Assembly (NCBI RefSeq): GCF_016899425.1
Contig: NZ_CP045994.1
Location: 2,790,001-2,854,000 of the forward strand
Direction of reading: 5' to 3'
Origin: Burkholderia sp. MS389
GTDB taxonomy: Bacteria; Pseudomonadota; Gammaproteobacteria; Burkholderiales; Burkholderiaceae
DNA length: 64,000 nucleotides
Shown here: piece after piece, positions 61,916-64,000 of the stretch
Numbering within the stretch: the stretch's first letter is position 1
Layout of the letters: each line of letters begins with the position of its first letter
Translations under genes and position numbers: made by a program
Notes under the pieces: generated by a model
Database searches by the model: none
The model's input: only the letters and a program-made list of their open reading frames with translations
What the model was told of the DNA's origin: nothing

Positions 61916-62866
61916 TTACGCGCGGTCCGCGACCCGTTCGCCCAGCAGGCCGGACGGACGGAACACCAGCACGATGATCAGCACGACGAAGGCGAACACG
62001 TCCTGGTAGTTACTGCCGAATACGCCGCCCGTGAGGTTGCCGATGTAGCCGGCCCCGAGCTGCTCGATCAGGCCGAGCAGCACGCCGCCGACCATCGCGC
62101 CGCCGAGGTTGCCGATCCCGCCGAGCACCGCGGCCGTGAACGCCTTCATGCCGGGGATGAAGCCCATGTAGAAGTGCACGTTGCCGTATTCGGACGCGAT
62201 CATCACGCCGGCCAGCGCGGCGAGCGCGGAGCCGATCATGAACGTCGCGGAGATCACGAAGTTCGGGTTCACGCCCATCAGGCTCGCCGTATTCGGGCTT
62301 TCGGCGATCGCGCGCATCGCGCGGCCGAGCTTGGTCTTGTGCACGAGCAGCAGCAGGCCGCCCATCACGAGGAACGCGACCGCGATGATCACGATTTCGG
62401 TGACCGAGATCACGGCGCCGGGCGTCGTGTCGGTGGCCTTGATCACGTTGATCGGGTCGGTCGGCAGCAATTGCGGGAACGGCAGCGGGTTGCGCGACCA
62501 GATGATCATCGCAGCCGTCTGCAGCAGGATCGACACGCCGATCGCGGTGATCAGCGGCGCGAGGCGCGGCGCGCGGCGCAGCGGCCGGTACGCGACGCGC
62601 TCGATCGTGAAGCCGACGAACGCACAGACGACCGCGGCGATGCCCAGGCCGATCGTCAGCGTCGCGACGTTGCCGAGTCCGGGAAAGTGATTCTGCAGCA
62701 CGGTGATGGCCGACAGCGCGACCATCGCGCCGATCATCAGCACGTCGCCGTGCGCGAAGTTGATGATGCCGAGAATGCCGTACACCATCGTGTATCCCAA
62801 CGCGATGATGGCGTACACACTGCCGAGCACCAGCCCGTTGAGAACCTGCTGGACGAAAATATCCAT
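61916..62866 (-). CDS. livH: Branched-chain amino acid permease LivH
   Basis: 316 residues, about eight membrane segments. The N-terminus MDIFVQQVLNGLVLGSVYAIIALGYTMVYGILGIINFAHGD is the family hallmark; GRAMRAIAESPNTASLMGVN near 195 and GMKAFTAAVLGGIGNLGGAMVGG near 250 are the coupling-loop and GIGN motifs. AAGGAG lies eight bases before the ATG. It is the first gene of the operon, with no intact binding-protein gene directly upstream. Confidence 0.95.
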   Translation of the reverse strand: MDIFVQQVLNGLVLGSVYAIIALGYTMVYGILGIINFAHGDVLMIGAMVALSAITVLQNHFPGLGNVATLTIGLGIAAVVCAFVGFTIERVAYRPLRRAPRLAPLITAIGVSILLQTAAMIIWSRNPLPFPQLLPTDPINVIKATDTTPGAVISVTEIVIIAVAFLVMGGLLLLVHKTKLGRAMRAIAESPNTASLMGVNPNFVISATFMIGSALAALAGVMIASEYGNVHFYMGFIPGMKAFTAAVLGGIGNLGGAMVGGVLLGLIEQLGAGYIGNLTGGVFGSNYQDVFAFVVLIIVLVFRPSGLLGERVADRA

Positions 62867-63077
62867 TTAAAGCTCCTTGGCCCGTGCTGCCGGAGGACGT
62901 TGCGCCCCGCGGGTAAGCGAGGAATCGCGCCTTCTCGGCGACACTGCGGGTACTAGTCGATACCGGTAAGGGTGGATCGTCCCGGCGCGCGCCGCCCGGC
63001 CTGTACGGCCGGACCTGCCGCCGGAGCGGATACAAAAACGGCACCGCACTGATCCGGTGCCGTCATGAGTCCCGTCG

Positions 63078-63722
63078 CTAAATCGTCACGACATCGAGGA
63101 CGGTGTTCGTGGCCTCCTTGAAGTCGTGGGGCAGCATGCCGAGACGGCCGTCGTCCGGTTTCCCGGCATCCGTGCCTTGGTCCGTCCGGTGCCATGCAAG
63201 CATCGCGCCAGGACGGATCGGATTCCGCGCCACGTCGCCCGACAAGGCGTTGCGACGGCCGCGCCCGACGTTCGTCAGGACTGCATCGGAATCCATCGTA
63301 CGAACCAGACGGCGCGCCACGACACGGTCGGTCGCGGCGGCGCGCTGTTTCGTCGAATCGAATTGAAGGGGGAACAGAGGCGTCTGCACGCTGCCGGCAA
63401 CGCCGCGATCGTCCGGCTTCCGTCGACCGGCGGCTTGCCGCGATGCAGCCGGCATGCCCGCTGCCGGACCGGTCGCCGGTCCAAGCGCGTTGATTTCCTC
63501 GATCGTCAAACGTGCCCCGTTTTCCTTGTCCCTGCCCTGTTGCACGAGACGGCGCGCCGATGGCGCCGCCCGTCCGGTTCCGGCGGCGCGCACGCCGCTG
63601 GCCGATGGTGCCGCGAACCCCGCAGCCTTCCTGCCCGCCCCGTCGTCGCTCTTTTTGCTGCAACCGGCAAGCATTGCAACCGGTGCGGCGACGGACACGG
63701 CGTAAGCCAACTTCACATGCAT
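63078..63722 (-). pseudogene. Degenerate LivK-like binding protein (lipoprotein-type start)
   Basis: An open frame of 214 residues. The start MHVKLAYAVSVAAPVAMLAG-C is a lipoprotein signal with lipobox Cys21, followed by SKKSDDGAG. GRDKENGARLTIEEINALG near 63-81 matches the first helix of LivJ/LivK binding proteins, and DRVVARRLV recalls another block. The rest is basic, lacks the two-lobe pattern, and is far short of the usual 370-390 residues. Its place before livHMGF is where livK belongs. It reads as a decayed or rearranged livK; a new small lipoprotein is the alternative. Confidence 0.6.
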
Positions 63723-64000
63723 TGAATGGTCTCCCGCGCCTTGCCAAAACCCGTTTCAAAGCCATTCCGGCTTGAAAACGGCCGCATTGTAACTCCATTT
63801 ATAGGCCGCCAATATTCCTGATTCGATGGGGTTTTCCTGCATTGCAACCAATTTTGAGACACGATTGCGCGAGCCGAGAGCAACCGGGTTGCACCATCGC
63901 TGGGAATAATGGTTGCGATATGAATTTCGAGGCACAAAAAAAGCGCGCCGGGAAGGCGCGCTTCGGTGTTCCGCGGGGTGCGATGCGGCAATCAGGCGGC
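63723..64000. other. Window edge, non-coding
   Basis: No gene is recognised. A minus-strand terminator lies at 63936-63963, and TCA at 63992-63994 may be the stop of a leftward gene entering from beyond the window. Confidence 0.4.
63936..63963 (-). terminator. Terminator of a leftward gene beyond the window
   Basis: On the minus strand AAGCGCGCC, a 5-base loop, GGCGCGCTT followed by a T run. It points leftward, so it serves a gene starting past base 64000. Confidence 0.85.

Overview
The window is high-G+C betaproteobacterial chromosome that reads as Burkholderia, most likely the Burkholderia cepacia complex. That call rests on recall of gene order (B12 block; zapA followed by 6S RNA; holC-pepA-lptFG; cysI-DUF934-cysH-cysD-cysN-cobA; livHMGF), the many LysR regulators and the base composition. 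No database search was possible.

Region 1 (1-5.7 kb) is a B12 uptake and nucleotide-loop-assembly locus. btuF reads rightward; btuC-btuD-cobT-cobS-cobC reads leftward behind a well-conserved cobalamin riboswitch. Region 2 (5.8-18.5 kb) is housekeeping: a ZapB-like coiled-coil gene with zapA, 6S RNA, a large nested inverted repeat, EVE and SIMPL proteins, lgt, a LysR gene divergent from ilvD, a cytochrome c, DUF2486, holC, pepA, and lptF/lptG divergent from pepA. Region 3 (18-25.8 kb) is assimilatory sulfate reduction: cbiX, cobA (siroheme precursor), cysN, cysD, cysH (of the Fe-S, APS-reducing type), DUF934, cysI, and a divergent CysB-type regulator. An amino-acid-type binding protein and tRNA-Leu(CAA) follow.

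Region 4 (27,226 to about 45,199) is an integrated element of about 18 kb in the 3' end of tRNA-Leu. It has a tyrosine integrase beside the tRNA and an imperfect copy of the tRNA 3' end at its far side. One leftward gene string carries an AlpA-like regulator, six small proteins and a 958-residue primase/helicase, resembling P4-type satellites; there are no virion genes. Two features stand out. First, a mirrored pair of TGGAGATA-repeat plus hairpin modules near the two ends looks like a split replication origin. Second, a palindrome, CAAAGTNACTTTG, recurs at control points. The cargo has a defence-like part (PIN/DUF4935 protein; overlapping HipA-like kinase and unknown partner; serine recombinase) and a metabolic part (NmrA-like protein, EamA exporter, LysR, short-chain dehydrogenase).

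Region 5 (45.2-52 kb) is chromosomal accessory DNA with three LysR genes, three short-chain dehydrogenases and an alpha/beta hydrolase. Region 6 (52-64 kb) holds DinB-like, CopC, RsuA-type pseudouridine synthase, an epimerase-like protein, a ferredoxin-type oxidoreductase, an ArgD-like aminotransferase, a GNAT, DUF2278, and the livHMGF transporter, preceded by what looks like a degenerate binding-protein gene.
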